Source: Amphimedon queenslandica
Taxonomy: Eukaryota > Porifera > Demospongiae > Haplosclerida > Niphatidae
Length of the DNA stretch: 33,528 bases
NCBI RefSeq assembly: GCF_000090795.2
Contig: NW_003546628.1
Span: forward strand, 25,070-58,597
Reading direction: 5' to 3'
Translations under genes and position numbers: made by a program
Notes under the pieces: generated by a model
The model's database searches: none
The model's input: the letters and a program-made list of their open reading frames with translations, nothing else
What the model was told of the DNA's origin: nothing
In this document: positions 21,101-31,022 of the stretch, one piece after another
How positions within the stretch are numbered: the stretch's first letter is position 1
Layout: every line of letters starts with the position of its first letter

Positions 21101-24100
21101 ACTTTTCCTCAAATATTTTATTACCAGATACAAACATTATTTTGCCTACAGAGGAAGAAGTGCATACAATTCAGAATAGTCCTCTACTCATACAATTCGA
21201 AGGCTGTTATGTGCCAAGCAGATTATTCAATGCACTTATCGTTAAGCTTGCTCAAAAATGGAAGCTCAGAACACCTGGCCGTTCCAGTAACAGTGTCTGT
21301 TTTATTACTGAGTATGGTGATGCCATACGTCTTCTCTCTCGGTTTTCACACATGGAAATACCGTATAGCGTCAAATTTTCGTGGGTGAAAATTTTCGTGA
21401 TTTCATACATTTTTGCTTTCAAGTAAATTTTCGTTAAAAAATTTTCGTGATTTAAATAAAATTTCGTGATGATTAAAACCACTCCTATCCATGTGGCCGC
21501 GCGCTAGTAGCTAGCCTTCCAGCTGGACTTGGAGAAGAAGAAACATGAGTGGTAGCATTATTCGATATTAATTCCCTTCGTGTATCCGTGGCTATCACGT
21601 ATACCAAGAAAGGTGGGCTCCCTTTATAGGAGAGACTCTTAGCTGTGCAGCCTGTGCCCGAGAAACAAATAAAAGGCGTGATGGGACACGCCCACATTTA
21701 TATCAAAATTAAATTTCGTGAAAAATATTTTCGTGATTGTCCATTCAGTCACGAAAATCACGAAAATTTTCAACCACGAAAATTTGACGCTATACGGTAC
21801 ATGTTGAAGGGGCATCTGCTATACACATGCATGTATCGCAGTTCATTGTAAAAACTCTTACAAAGATAGCATCGAGCACTCAATCATTTTCAATCGGCTT
21901 CTATTGTCCCGAGCCAAAGCCCATCCCTCATTTCAGTCAGCTACAAAGGTCCTGTAGTTCTTTGATCTGCTCTGCTATCCAGTGTCCTTTGTACAACAAA
22001 GAAATCCCATTGCAAAGTCAGCATAAAATGTGGTATCCAAGCATTGCAAAGGTAATTGAAAAGTTGTGAATACACATTATATCAATTTTATAGGGCATAG
22101 TGTCACCAAGAGCATTTCCAAGATCACTTCGTACACCTCAAGAAAATGTGATTTGCACCACAACTGATCCTGGTATCACTAAGCAATCAGGAAAATTAAA
22201 AAATGTAGAAGAAAATATTGCCAAAAAAGATTTAGAAATTGCTCATCTCAAACACAAAATAACAGAGCAGGAAAAGATGCTTAAGAAGAGAAGAATAGAT
22301 GTAATTGACCTCATTCCCAAAATATTGCTGGCACGTATTAAATCAAGATTAGCTGCCTATTTATGGAACTCAGTACTAACACCAACACAAAGTTTACTGG
22401 CCTCTAATAAATTGGCATTGCTCCATTTACTAATTTTTACCATTCTCATCTGCTTCTCATATCAAGGCAGTAATAATCTTAAAGGTACGTAAATAAAATA
22501 ATGGGATGATATTAATACATTATGTATCTTATTTAATATTGCATACACTGCATGTGCCTTCCCTACACAGTAATGGACAATGTGTTTAACAAAAGCATCT
22601 ATAGTATTGCATTCCTTAGACTTACTGCATAAAATAACCTCCCTTCTGCATAAGAGACAAACTTAATTAGCACTTGCTATAAATAGAGATTTTACCATAC
22701 TTACTCAATAAGTAGGGCATTTACTCTTATCGTTTGATTATTTCCTGGTCTGCCTAATCATGTCCCTTAGCATGATGGTGTCAGGTTTAATGTCAGCATG
22801 AATCATTGATGCCTCAACTGGGCAGTGCTCGGCAAAAGGAAAACCACCAGACCTGTGGTCATAATTGTAATTGAATGATTGATTACAATTGGCTGAAGTT
22901 TGAACAGAATGTAATAAGAATTTTTATCAAAATTGTATTTTTGTAGCATACAAAGCAAGGAAAATATTCTTACATAATCATATATACATGCACTGTACAC
23001 ATGTAGATGAAAAAATTAGGGTTTCCCTGAAAGTTTGAGCTGTAAATCAGTCTTAATTACATGCACTTGTATGTAACCTATCTAAGTCAAACTTCTTGGA
23101 CACCGAATATTGCTTGAATTTCCTGAAAAATCTATTTTTAAATTTTATTTTCACAAAACGGTCATTTTGTATTTTATGAAATTGATTTTCATAGATTTAT
23201 TTTTTGAGTCCTCAAAAAATTGTACTCTTAATAATTTTTTAGTGCTGTATCTAAATTATCGAATACTGTAATACATGAATCTAAATCTACATACTTTCTC
23301 ATCATATTTGTTAGTGAGTAATGTACATGAGCACATGAGCAGCAACCTATGCATTATATATGATATATGCTTTTATTTAATTTGCTTAGAATCATTAGTT
23401 GGAGTTGAGATTCTCGCATCTAATAAGCTTTTAGTAGCTGGTGGTCAACACGAACGATTGCATTGGGATGACTTTGGAATAAAACTAGACATACCTCATG
23501 ATGCTCTTCCTCGTGGTGTACTGGCTGAAATTGTGATTCATGTAAGCAAGTCAGGGCCTTATGTGCTACCAAATTCTCAAGAGTGGAAAATGTCTAGTGC
23601 TATTTACTGGATAACCAGCAACAAGGATTTTCAAAAACCAATACTTCTAGGGATATGGCATAATATTAATGATATAAAAAATGTATCACATATTCGTTTT
23701 ATTTCTGCTGAACAAGTTAGAGAAGGCAATAAATATATTTTTAGAAAGCTAGCTACTGGTTACTTTTTAAGTGAAGATTCTTATGGGTACATATCACTTC
23801 TTCATTTCAGTGGTTTTTGTATTCAAGCCAGCAGAGATTCTGATTCTAAATTAGTTGGAAGTCTCTTGCACAAATCGTCTCAGTCTGGTTATAAATTTGA
23901 ATATAGCTTCCTCATTTATGAAGAAAGGCCACAAGGGTTATCACAAAAAGTAAGTATACAATCCCATAATTAATAAAACTATATTTTTGTGATAGCTTAT
24001 AAGTGAATCCGGTTATACTGACTGGCTAATATCACCTCCTGTTATAGTCGAGTTCCAGTCAGAAATGATTCAGTTAGTTATAAACACTAACGGTACGAAT

Positions 24101-24906
24101 CAATGGAAAGTAATGGCAAGATTTCCACCTGCAATAGTAAGACAGAGAGATTGAAAAGGAGAGCTCGAAATGAGAAAAGGAAATTAATAAAGATTTATTA
24201 AAGGGTCACAAATAATAGAATTTTTCTTTTTTTATCTAGTGCTATAAAAAGGACATCATTGATGGCATTGTTATAAGTAATATGCAATTCTTTGCTACCT
24301 GGAAAGGAAAATCAAAACCAGATCCTGACCCTATAACACTAAACTTGCAAGGAGCCAAAAGACCAGAAGCCCTTATTATCATTCCAGGTACAAATTTACA
24401 ATAAGGATGTTTAGTATTAAATTTGTGTCGGACTGTTGATTTGTTTTTGCATGCAAAGAAAGTTTATCAGTGTAACTACATTGTATTTTCTGTACACAGA
24501 AGCCATTAAAGATCCGCTTGGCAACACAGGTACATAAAATAGTGTATTATAATTCACGATTGTATTAATTGTATTAGAACTTATTTCACCTACTCAGTTA
24601 GCGAATCTTGTCTTGCACCTAAGTGAGGTCAATGAGATACTTCAGCTGTGTCTGTTTATGGGCATATCATTCCCTGGATGTGAAAAAATACAGATGGAGC
24701 ACAAGGATATTGATGTCCAGAAAATAGTCCTCATTCACAAATGGTTTGAAGGTGGTCCTAGAATGTGGAGCCAGTTTATACGAGCACTGGCAATGATTAA
24801 AAAATGCAAAAAGGCAGCAGAAATGGCTAGAGAACATAAGGCTGAATTTTCTGAAACAGATGAAGCTGTTTTGTCCTGTCCAGATCTTGGGAAAAGGGAA
24901 TTATAA
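18153..24906 (+). CDS. ankyrin - Roc - COR - coiled coil - TM - ZU5 - death domain protein (13 exons, coding exon broken by a MITE)
   Basis: Exons: 18153-18176, 18230-18334, 18390-18488, 18556-18765, 19326-19424, 19583-19651, 19708-22051 (holding the element 21361-21797), 22094-22484, 23390-23949, 23996-24136, 24240-24387, 24500-24529, 24578-24906. Without the insert this gives about 1369 residues. MGNAQS at the start fits N-myristoylation. Five ankyrin repeats follow (about 45-202). The Roc domain has P-loop GPPMSGKT (261-268), FFDVSCE and the Roc-type THxD motif (ATHID); COR follows. Next come a Lys/Glu-rich coiled coil (about 869-903), a hydrophobic segment (about 944-960), ZU5 (WDDFGIKLDIPHDALPRG, exon 23390-23949), a UPA-like linker and a C-terminal death domain (WFEGGPRMWSQFIRAL). 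Roc-COR proteins are GTPase-like scaffolds and ZU5-death modules occur in UNC5- and PIDD-type proteins, so a cell-death or innate-signalling role is inferred. As assembled, reading through the insert stops at 21426 (about 774 residues, losing TM, ZU5 and death). Exon chaining by phase is consistent; RNA would settle whether it is one gene. Confidence 0.8.
18818..19158. mobile_element. degenerate inverted-repeat element in the ankyrin gene intron
   Basis: Ends CATGGGGTTATTTTA and its relative TTAATTAACTCCATG, with internal CCTCAATTACAATTACA and TGAGGCTTTAATTAG stretches, resemble the AATTACAATT-rich elements in the oxidase introns. It lies in the 560-bp intron between exons 18556-18765 and 19326-19424. 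No clear target duplication was found. Confidence 0.55.
21361..21797. mobile_element. TA-flanked MITE inside the Roc-COR coding exon (437 bp)
   Basis: Terminal inverted repeats of about 44 bp with one mismatch begin CCGTATAGCGTCAAATTTTC, and TA flanks both sides (21359-21360 and 21798-21799). Subterminal TTTTCGTG motifs repeat many times. No transposase is encoded, so it is non-autonomous; TA duplication fits Tc1/mariner-type mobilisation. Removing the element plus one TA joins ...HMEI to HVEGASAIHM... in frame, which shows the insertion is in coding sequence. The near-perfect arms suggest a recent insertion. Confidence 0.9.
22485..23389. other. long intron of the Roc-COR/death-domain gene (905 bp)
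   Basis: Lies between donor AAAG|GTACGT and acceptor TGCTTAG|A, joining the TM exon to the ZU5 exon in phase. It is AT-rich and contains ATAATTGTAATTGAATG and GATTACAATTG pieces like the AATTACAATT elements, but no complete element could be bounded. The reading frame before 23390 is intronic, so the upstream ATG at 23275 is not a gene start. Confidence 0.6.
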
Positions 24907-25063
24907 TACTTTTTAATAGTAATAGCATGTCAGTATTGTATAATCTTTGAGCACAGAAACAATATCATCAAATGTTAATAGATCTAAATCTCCAGCATTT
25001 TAGCATGTTGGTTTATTTTGCTTTTTTTAGTAAGTGTTTGTTTGTATAGTCTATACATATGTT

Positions 25064-25069
25064 ATTAAA
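25064..25069 (+). terminator. candidate polyadenylation hexamer (ATTAAA) of the death-domain gene
   Basis: ATTAAA lies 158 bases after the stop at 24906 and only about 33 bases before the next gene's ATG. No AATAAA occurs in the spacer. If used, the two genes are almost end-to-start. Confidence 0.3.
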
Positions 25070-25101
25070 GTTTATAAAGGAATTTTTCAAGTTTCAGAGA
25101 A

Positions 25102-28100
25102 ATGGCAGTCATCAGAAGTATAAGCACTGTCCTTTTTCTGTCCGGTTTGCTCTTGGTTTACTCAGAAACGGTTTTATCAGATTGTATATGTGTTGGGGAT
25201 GAGCACTCCGATGATTACTCTGCCCCTGGTCCTAAGCCAAACTGCTCCAGGTTAGTAAGTAATCTTGTTGAAGCAACCCAAGAAATCGCCCATCACAGCA
25301 CGATAATGCTTCTGAGGGGCGAGGAAGTTATCAGTTCGTCGGTGATAATCATAGAAAATCTTATTAACATCAATGTAACATCCATTAAGAGTACAAGGAT
25401 TGTGTGTGATCAGCATTCTGTTGGGTCAGGCATTACTTTGATCAACGTTACAAACTTAACACTAAGCCATATCACTGTCGAGAGTTGTGGTGCTCTGCAT
25501 AATGTCACAGACAAGGGGAAGCTAGAATATTTTTTTTCTTCTGCTATCTATTTAGAAAACTGTACAAACATTGACATTGGCTACATCAAAGTGAGCGACA
25601 GTTATGGTACTGGTCTTTGTGTTCTTAATAGTAATGGTTTCATTACCATACACCATTCCATGTTTATTAACAACACTGTCATAAATGGTAGTGTTGATAC
25701 ATCAGAGTTACTTCTAGGTGGCGGTGGGATTTATTTTGAACTTAGTAAGTGTAGCCCGCAATGGCAAGACTGTGATCCTTACTCCAATACATACAACATT
25801 AATAACACTATCAACATAAACAACTGTATTATTGCTAATAATTCTGTCCTAGCAGATCCTGATAGCATTCAGTTTACTAATTTTCGTGGGGGTGGGTTGA
25901 TATTCTGGGTCCGTGGTACATCAAAGAACAACACAGCAGTGATAGAGGATAGTGTTTTTGAAGGTAACGCAGGATTATATGGGGGTGGACTCTTTGTGCA
26001 GTTTTTTGGCAGACCGACTTATAATAATGTTACCATTAAGAATATTACCTCAAAAGGCAACATGGCAAGACTAGGAGGTGGTGGAATAGATCTTGGTTAT
26101 TATTCATTTAGACCCCATCTTAATAGGCACAATAATATTACTGTAATCTCTAGTATTATAATGAGCAACAGAGCATATTTTGGTGGTGGAAATGCTTTTT
26201 TCTCAACACTAGTCACTAATACTGATCCAAACAATCGAGTTCATTTTTATGATACTCTGTGGACATTGAACAGAGCTACATATGGGTCAGCTGTATACCT
26301 AGAGCCTGTTATAAATGATGTCCCGGCTAACAGTTTCTTTCCAATACCTCGTTTCACTAACTGTAACTTTACACAAAATTTTATTGTCGTTAGTGTGTCT
26401 GGTACTTCAGCAGGTGTGAGTGTGTCTTCAGTTGGTGCTGGTGCCATGAACTCCAAAGCTATATCTGCCCAGCTTGAGGAATCAATCCTTTTCGAAGCTA
26501 ATAATGGAACAGCAGTGTATTTTATTGACTGCATATTTCTAGTGGAAGAGAATGCTAGCATTACTTTTAGAAATAATTCAGGCACTTATGGTGGTGCAAT
26601 GTCAATCAATGGATTTGCCTCTTTATACATTAAGTCAAATGTAAGTCTAAATTTCACAAACAATTATGCAACCGTCAAAGGTGGAGCAATATATTTCTTC
26701 TCAACAGACATTAAAACGTCATTACTTACTGGCTCCTCATGTTTTGTTGAGCGATTTAGGACAAAAAAAAGATTTGAGACTAGTTTTTATTTCAGAAATA
26801 ATACCGATTCTTTTAATAAAACTCTATTTATATCATCATTGCTCCCTTGTAACAAACTTTGCCAAAGTACTAACGTGTATCTGACATATATTGAGCCTGA
26901 AAGACTACTCACCGATGAATGTATTGGAAACTTTACCTTTGTTGATTATAACGGTTCAGTATCTGCCAATATTGCCACAGAAACAAGTGAATTTGTTCAT
27001 GATGGCACAATGAGAGACATATTTTTGGTTGTTCCTGGAAAAGATTTTATACTACCTTTTACAACAAAAGATGAATTTGACCACAATTCAACTGAACCTC
27101 TTTTTGCTGTGCTTAGCAGCAACAACAATGACAACGGAAATATTCCTAAGCTACAGAATATATATACAGCAAATAACAGGTTCCAAATAAAAGGCCAATC
27201 AAATGACACAGGACACCTTGAAATACGTACACTTGATTTTCGTAATCTCACTGTTGGCCTTGACATTAAACTGACTGAATGCCCACCAGGATTTATAAAC
27301 AGAAATGACACTTGCCTATGTTCAGCAGACTACATTGGAGAGCATTATGATGGTATAACAAGGTGTGACAATCAAGAATTTCAGGCATCCATTGTCTCAG
27401 GATTATGGGTTGGATATAAAGATGATTTAGTTTTTGAAAATAACCTGTACACTGCTACATGTCCACCAGGCTACTGTAATGATAGTCACACATCAAGTAC
27501 TAAGCTTCCTTCAGAGGCTAATGCTACTGTTCTAAGCACATTAATTTGTGGTGATAAAAATAGAATGGGTGTACTTTGTGGAGAATGCATTAAGGACCAT
27601 TGCGTGTACTTTAATTCCCCAACCTACAAGTGCGGTAGCAATGATGATTGCTCTTATGGTGCTCTTTACTACATCCTTTCCAGTATCCTGCCCTTGTCCC
27701 TATTGTTTACTATTGTAGTGCTCTTTGGAGTCAATTTAAGTTCTGGTGCCTTGAATGGTTTTGTCTTTTATGCACAAATCATTGGTTATTTTGCAAATGG
27801 TGAAACATATACCACCAAATTTGAACAAGTACTTCATTTGATATCGGTTCTTTTGTATGGCCCTTTCTCATTAAAGTTTTTTAATGAAAACACTTTTTCT
27901 TTCTGCCTCTTCAAAGAAAGCAATTTTTTGACAATAATGGCAATGGAGGCTCTTTCACTTCTGTTTTCACTTGTTCTGGTGATAGTTCTTGTATTCATCA
28001 TGAAATCAAATTATTTTTATAAGCTTCAATTTATGTGCTGTAAGAGACCAATATTCAAGCCTACTACACTGACAAAAGCTCTAACGACATTTCTAATTCT

Positions 28101-28956
28101 CTGCTACTCTCAAACAACCCAGATTTGCTTTGAGGTGCTTCATATTGGCTTTCTTCGTGGGAAAGGTGGTGGGATTGACTCAGCTCGTGTGTTTAGAATG
28201 GGCAATCAAGTTTACTTTGCTGACTGGCATATTTTATGTGCAATCATTGCACTAATTGGCATTTTGACAGTTGTGACAATCACTCCACTTTGCCTTATTC
28301 TGTATCCTGTTTTCTTTAAAATCATACCACCTAAATTACAAGAGAAAAAATTGATCAGTTTTTTTGTTGCTAAAGTTGAAACACTCAAGCCTGTATTTGA
28401 TGCCTTTCAAGGTTGCTACAAAGACCAATATCGTTTCTTTGCTGGACTATACTTTTTATATCGTGCAATAATTGTGGGAGTGTTTGCTCTTATTGGAATC
28501 CACTTAGCTTCTCTTTCGGTAGCTCAAGTTATTCTGATGATAATACTTTCTCTTCATTTGTGGATACAGCCCTATCAAACTCCATTGCATAATAGGATTG
28601 ACGGTGCACTTTTCCTTTGTCTTGGTATTATCACTACACTCTCATTCACACGTCATTTTGAAACGACTTCACAATCCCAGCAATGGGTACTGACATTCAC
28701 TGGACTATTGCAACTGTTCTTTGTTTACATTCCTGGGATTGTTGCCTTAATTGTAGTTGTTGTGTTGGCAATGAGAAAGTGTTGCAAAAAGGTTAATGAG
28801 AAAGAGTTCATAGTGAAACAAAAGAAACAAAAAGATGAATTAACGGAGACTCTTCATTATCATGACCATAGAATAACAACAAGCTACCTAAATATGGAAG
28901 ACATAAGAAGCGATGATGATCTCAGAGAAGAATTTGAAGTATTAAATATTAATTAA
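25102..28956 (+). CDS. intronless receptor-like protein: signal peptide, beta-helix ectodomain, Cys-rich stalk, about 9 TM segments
   Basis: A single open frame of 1284 residues. Residues 1-27 form a signal peptide (ISTVLFLSGLLLVYS). About 30-720 is an extracellular region with many NxS/T glycosylation sites and repeated glycine-rich turns (GGGIYF, GGGLIF, YGGGLFV, LGGGGIDLG, YGGAMSI, KGGAIYF), as in pectin-lyase-like right-handed beta-helices and Pmp-type repeats. A Cys-rich stalk follows (CPPGF, CLCSADYIGEHYDG, CPPGYC, RMGVLCGEC), then roughly nine hydrophobic segments from about 850 to 1230, and a charged cytoplasmic tail of about 55 residues containing SYLNM. The ATG is the first in frame and starts the signal peptide. 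Similar intronless families are, as I recall, common in sponges. Ligand and function unknown; surface recognition is inferred. Confidence 0.9.
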   Translation: MAVIRSISTVLFLSGLLLVYSETVLSDCICVGDEHSDDYSAPGPKPNCSRLVSNLVEATQEIAHHSTIMLLRGEEVISSSVIIIENLININVTSIKSTRIVCDQHSVGSGITLINVTNLTLSHITVESCGALHNVTDKGKLEYFFSSAIYLENCTNIDIGYIKVSDSYGTGLCVLNSNGFITIHHSMFINNTVINGSVDTSELLLGGGGIYFELSKCSPQWQDCDPYSNTYNINNTININNCIIANNSVLADPDSIQFTNFRGGGLIFWVRGTSKNNTAVIEDSVFEGNAGLYGGGLFVQFFGRPTYNNVTIKNITSKGNMARLGGGGIDLGYYSFRPHLNRHNNITVISSIIMSNRAYFGGGNAFFSTLVTNTDPNNRVHFYDTLWTLNRATYGSAVYLEPVINDVPANSFFPIPRFTNCNFTQNFIVVSVSGTSAGVSVSSVGAGAMNSKAISAQLEESILFEANNGTAVYFIDCIFLVEENASITFRNNSGTYGGAMSINGFASLYIKSNVSLNFTNNYATVKGGAIYFFSTDIKTSLLTGSSCFVERFRTKKRFETSFYFRNNTDSFNKTLFISSLLPCNKLCQSTNVYLTYIEPERLLTDECIGNFTFVDYNGSVSANIATETSEFVHDGTMRDIFLVVPGKDFILPFTTKDEFDHNSTEPLFAVLSSNNNDNGNIPKLQNIYTANNRFQIKGQSNDTGHLEIRTLDFRNLTVGLDIKLTECPPGFINRNDTCLCSADYIGEHYDGITRCDNQEFQASIVSGLWVGYKDDLVFENNLYTATCPPGYCNDSHTSSTKLPSEANATVLSTLICGDKNRMGVLCGECIKDHCVYFNSPTYKCGSNDDCSYGALYYILSSILPLSLLFTIVVLFGVNLSSGALNGFVFYAQIIGYFANGETYTTKFEQVLHLISVLLYGPFSLKFFNENTFSFCLFKESNFLTIMAMEALSLLFSLVLVIVLVFIMKSNYFYKLQFMCCKRPIFKPTTLTKALTTFLILCYSQTTQICFEVLHIGFLRGKGGGIDSARVFRMGNQVYFADWHILCAIIALIGILTVVTITPLCLILYPVFFKIIPPKLQEKKLISFFVAKVETLKPVFDAFQGCYKDQYRFFAGLYFLYRAIIVGVFALIGIHLASLSVAQVILMIILSLHLWIQPYQTPLHNRIDGALFLCLGIITTLSFTRHFETTSQSQQWVLTFTGLLQLFFVYIPGIVALIVVVVLAMRKCCKKVNEKEFIVKQKKQKDELTETLHYHDHRITTSYLNMEDIRSDDDLREEFEVLNIN

Positions 28957-29192
28957 TTTTAATGTAGCATGGTGCTTGCCGAGTTCCTTGCTGTGTTTCT
29001 ATTATTTATAATAATTATATTGTTTTCCTGCCAGGATTTACTGATATTCTTTTTTATATATTTTATTTGTCAAGTCTAAATATTTTTATAAATTTAAATT
29101 TGTATTCAGCATGTTACTTTTAGCAAACAATAAAGATTAAATTAACAAACAAATTCTCAAATAATATAAAAAATTGAAGGAATTTTTCGATG
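28957..29192. other. convergent 3' intergenic spacer
   Basis: 236 AT-rich bases between two genes that face each other. A plus-strand AATAAA is at 29129-29134, and TTTATT at 29062-29067 could serve the minus-strand gene, so the two 3' UTRs may overlap. Confidence 0.6.
29129..29134 (+). terminator. candidate polyadenylation signal AATAAA of the beta-helix receptor gene
   Basis: A canonical AATAAA lies 173 bases after the stop codon in an AT-rich spacer, suiting the receptor mRNA. Experimental 3' ends are not available. Confidence 0.5.
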
Positions 29193-30746
29193 TTACTGCA
29201 ATTGTTCATACATATGTTTTTTGTGTTCTTCTTCCTGCTCTAAATATTTACCATAGACCTCACTGATGACTGAATATACATTAATATCTTTCTTTTTGAT
29301 GCGTAATTTGTAATGCTTTACAAGAAAAGAAAATCCTATAATGACAATGGTTAAGATGATGGACCTTGTCAAGTACAGGTAAAACTGAGGATTCGGTTTA
29401 GAATCAGTCAAATACTTTGTGTAAATAAAGTTGAGATTTTCACCAACAAGCAAGCCCAAACTAACATTTACATACCATAGGCCAACTAGTAGACCTCTCA
29501 TGTGATATGGAGATTGTGCTATCACAAATTCAAGGGATGTAATGAAGACTAAGCTGTATGAAATAGCATAAAGAATATATGGAGGTATAGTCCAATAGGA
29601 GCTAAAAATTGGAATTACTGATGCATTATCTGCAGTTACTGTTTCATTATTGATGAATTCAGTTTCATTGTAGACGTTTGATTTCAAATAAGCAACTGCT
29701 TCAATGGCAGCAAATGAGACACAGCTTAAAAATAGTAGTACCAGTCCAGTTGTAATCCTTTTAAGCATACTGGATAGAAAATGGTTACAATTCCAATGAA
29801 GTAGAAATTTGTATAGAACAATGTATATGATTGATATTATAAAGCGTATTACATAAAACTGAAAAAGGCATAATGAATCCTCTTCCTTTATGTACTTAGA
29901 ATTGTCAAATATTTCCATTGATGTTGCATAGCCAAATACACATATTAATAAAGGTGCTATTCTGAATGCTGTTTTCACATCTTCTACCTCCTCCTCTTTG
30001 AATGGTCCACCAAATTTTTCTTTACCTAAGTCCAGTCGTGAGGGAGCCTTATCCTCCCAGTAAGTTAAAGCACTGCGACTCTCAGGATACTTGTGCTTTT
30101 TAGCATAACACAATACTCTCACTACCAGTTTGACTGGATTTAGTTTGTTGACTTCTCTTGGTCCTTGAAATATCTTCCTCAAAATGATATGTGATGCAAT
30201 GAAAACGCCATCAATAATAAAGATAATGGCTACTTGAACTATGATTGCCTTATCAAAGTGGTATCGTGTGAGGACACAGTAGAACAAGTGGTAAACTAAT
30301 ACCGGAGAAATGATTGTGAGGAAATGCTTATAAATGACTGAGCTTAATTCTCTTGAGGAAGCTCCTCTAATGACAAGAACTTCAATGTAATACAGAATAA
30401 TGTTAGCACGTACAGCAGTAAAACCTAAAGAGAAAATTACAGTCAGGATTGAACTGTAAACTGTGGACATAGTATAATGTGGCAATGAGTACTTAACAAT
30501 CTGGTAGATGGCAAGAAGTGTTGCTGTTATCATTGATAAATAGAAGCAAGCAAGAATCAACTTTTTTCTTGCGATCCATACATCAGTGACAATCCCCACC
30601 AACGGCAAAAGAAATAAAAGAAAGAACAAGTAGTTATTGAAGGCAATTAATGGTGTTGATGAGGGTAGCAAACCAAGTACAATAGAGTTATCTAAACATA
30701 GAAGAATCATCCAAAAGAGTAGCAAACTTATGATTGATAGCTCCAT
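29193..30746 (-). CDS. 12-TM transporter-like protein, possibly POT/PTR (SLC15-like)
   Basis: An intronless frame of 517 residues with about twelve hydrophobic segments in two groups of six, split by a hydrophilic loop around residues 195-255. Features recalling proton-dependent oligopeptide transporters are the acidic motif after the second segment (LVGIVTDVWIARKK) and QSPYHMRGLLVGLWY before the eleventh. The ExxER motif of classic peptide transporters is not evident, so substrate and even family are uncertain; another MFS branch is the alternative. NxT/S sites near residues 359-373 sit in a predicted external loop. The ATG at 30746 precedes the first membrane segment directly. The gene converges on the receptor gene. 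Confidence 0.75.
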   Translation of the reverse strand: MELSIISLLLFWMILLCLDNSIVLGLLPSSTPLIAFNNYLFFLLFLLPLVGIVTDVWIARKKLILACFYLSMITATLLAIYQIVKYSLPHYTMSTVYSSILTVIFSLGFTAVRANIILYYIEVLVIRGASSRELSSVIYKHFLTIISPVLVYHLFYCVLTRYHFDKAIIVQVAIIFIIDGVFIASHIILRKIFQGPREVNKLNPVKLVVRVLCYAKKHKYPESRSALTYWEDKAPSRLDLGKEKFGGPFKEEEVEDVKTAFRIAPLLICVFGYATSMEIFDNSKYIKEEDSLCLFQFYVIRFIISIIYIVLYKFLLHWNCNHFLSSMLKRITTGLVLLFLSCVSFAAIEAVAYLKSNVYNETEFINNETVTADNASVIPIFSSYWTIPPYILYAISYSLVFITSLEFVIAQSPYHMRGLLVGLWYVNVSLGLLVGENLNFIYTKYLTDSKPNPQFYLYLTRSIILTIVIIGFSFLVKHYKLRIKKKDINVYSVISEVYGKYLEQEEEHKKHMYEQLQ

Positions 30747-31022
30747 GTTTTGTCAAGAGTTTTTTTACTAATGTCTTCATCGTCAAGGGAATTTAAGTAA
30801 GGCAAATGAAACAGAATCTTCAAAATCATTGATGATTGATAACAATGAATCGCAACAGTGCTTATCTATACCATACCAACCATGCATGCAACCTTGTATA
30901 GTGGTTTACCTGTCACGCTTATATCACCAAATAAATGTTATGAAAAACACAGCAAGTACATATGTGTATATCACAAATTCACACTCATAAATAATTGTAC
31001 ACCAGTGAACTGAAGTAATTAT
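30747..31022 (-). other. intergenic spacer, promoter side of the transporter-like gene
   Basis: 276 bases between the transporter start and the stop of the CABIT-SAM gene, both on the minus strand. It must hold the transporter's promoter and the adaptor's 3' UTR. No recognised motif was found. Confidence 0.45.

Noticed and set aside
19891..21426. A free-standing 511-residue gene starting at ATG 19891
   Set aside because: The frame is open from acceptor 19708, the preceding ankyrin exons join in phase, and the 3' end lies inside the MITE.
21361..21809. The exon-inserted MITE acting as a spliced intron
   Set aside because: The obvious pair (ACC|GTATAG at 21363 and GTTGAAG at 21809) joins with a frame shift, whereas removing the element plus one TA is exactly in frame. 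Other splice pairs were not tested exhaustively.
23275..23389. Start of a separate ZU5 gene at ATG 23275
   Set aside because: The stretch is AT-rich intron; acceptor TGCTTAG|A at 23389 joins the TM exon in phase. It cannot be fully excluded without RNA.
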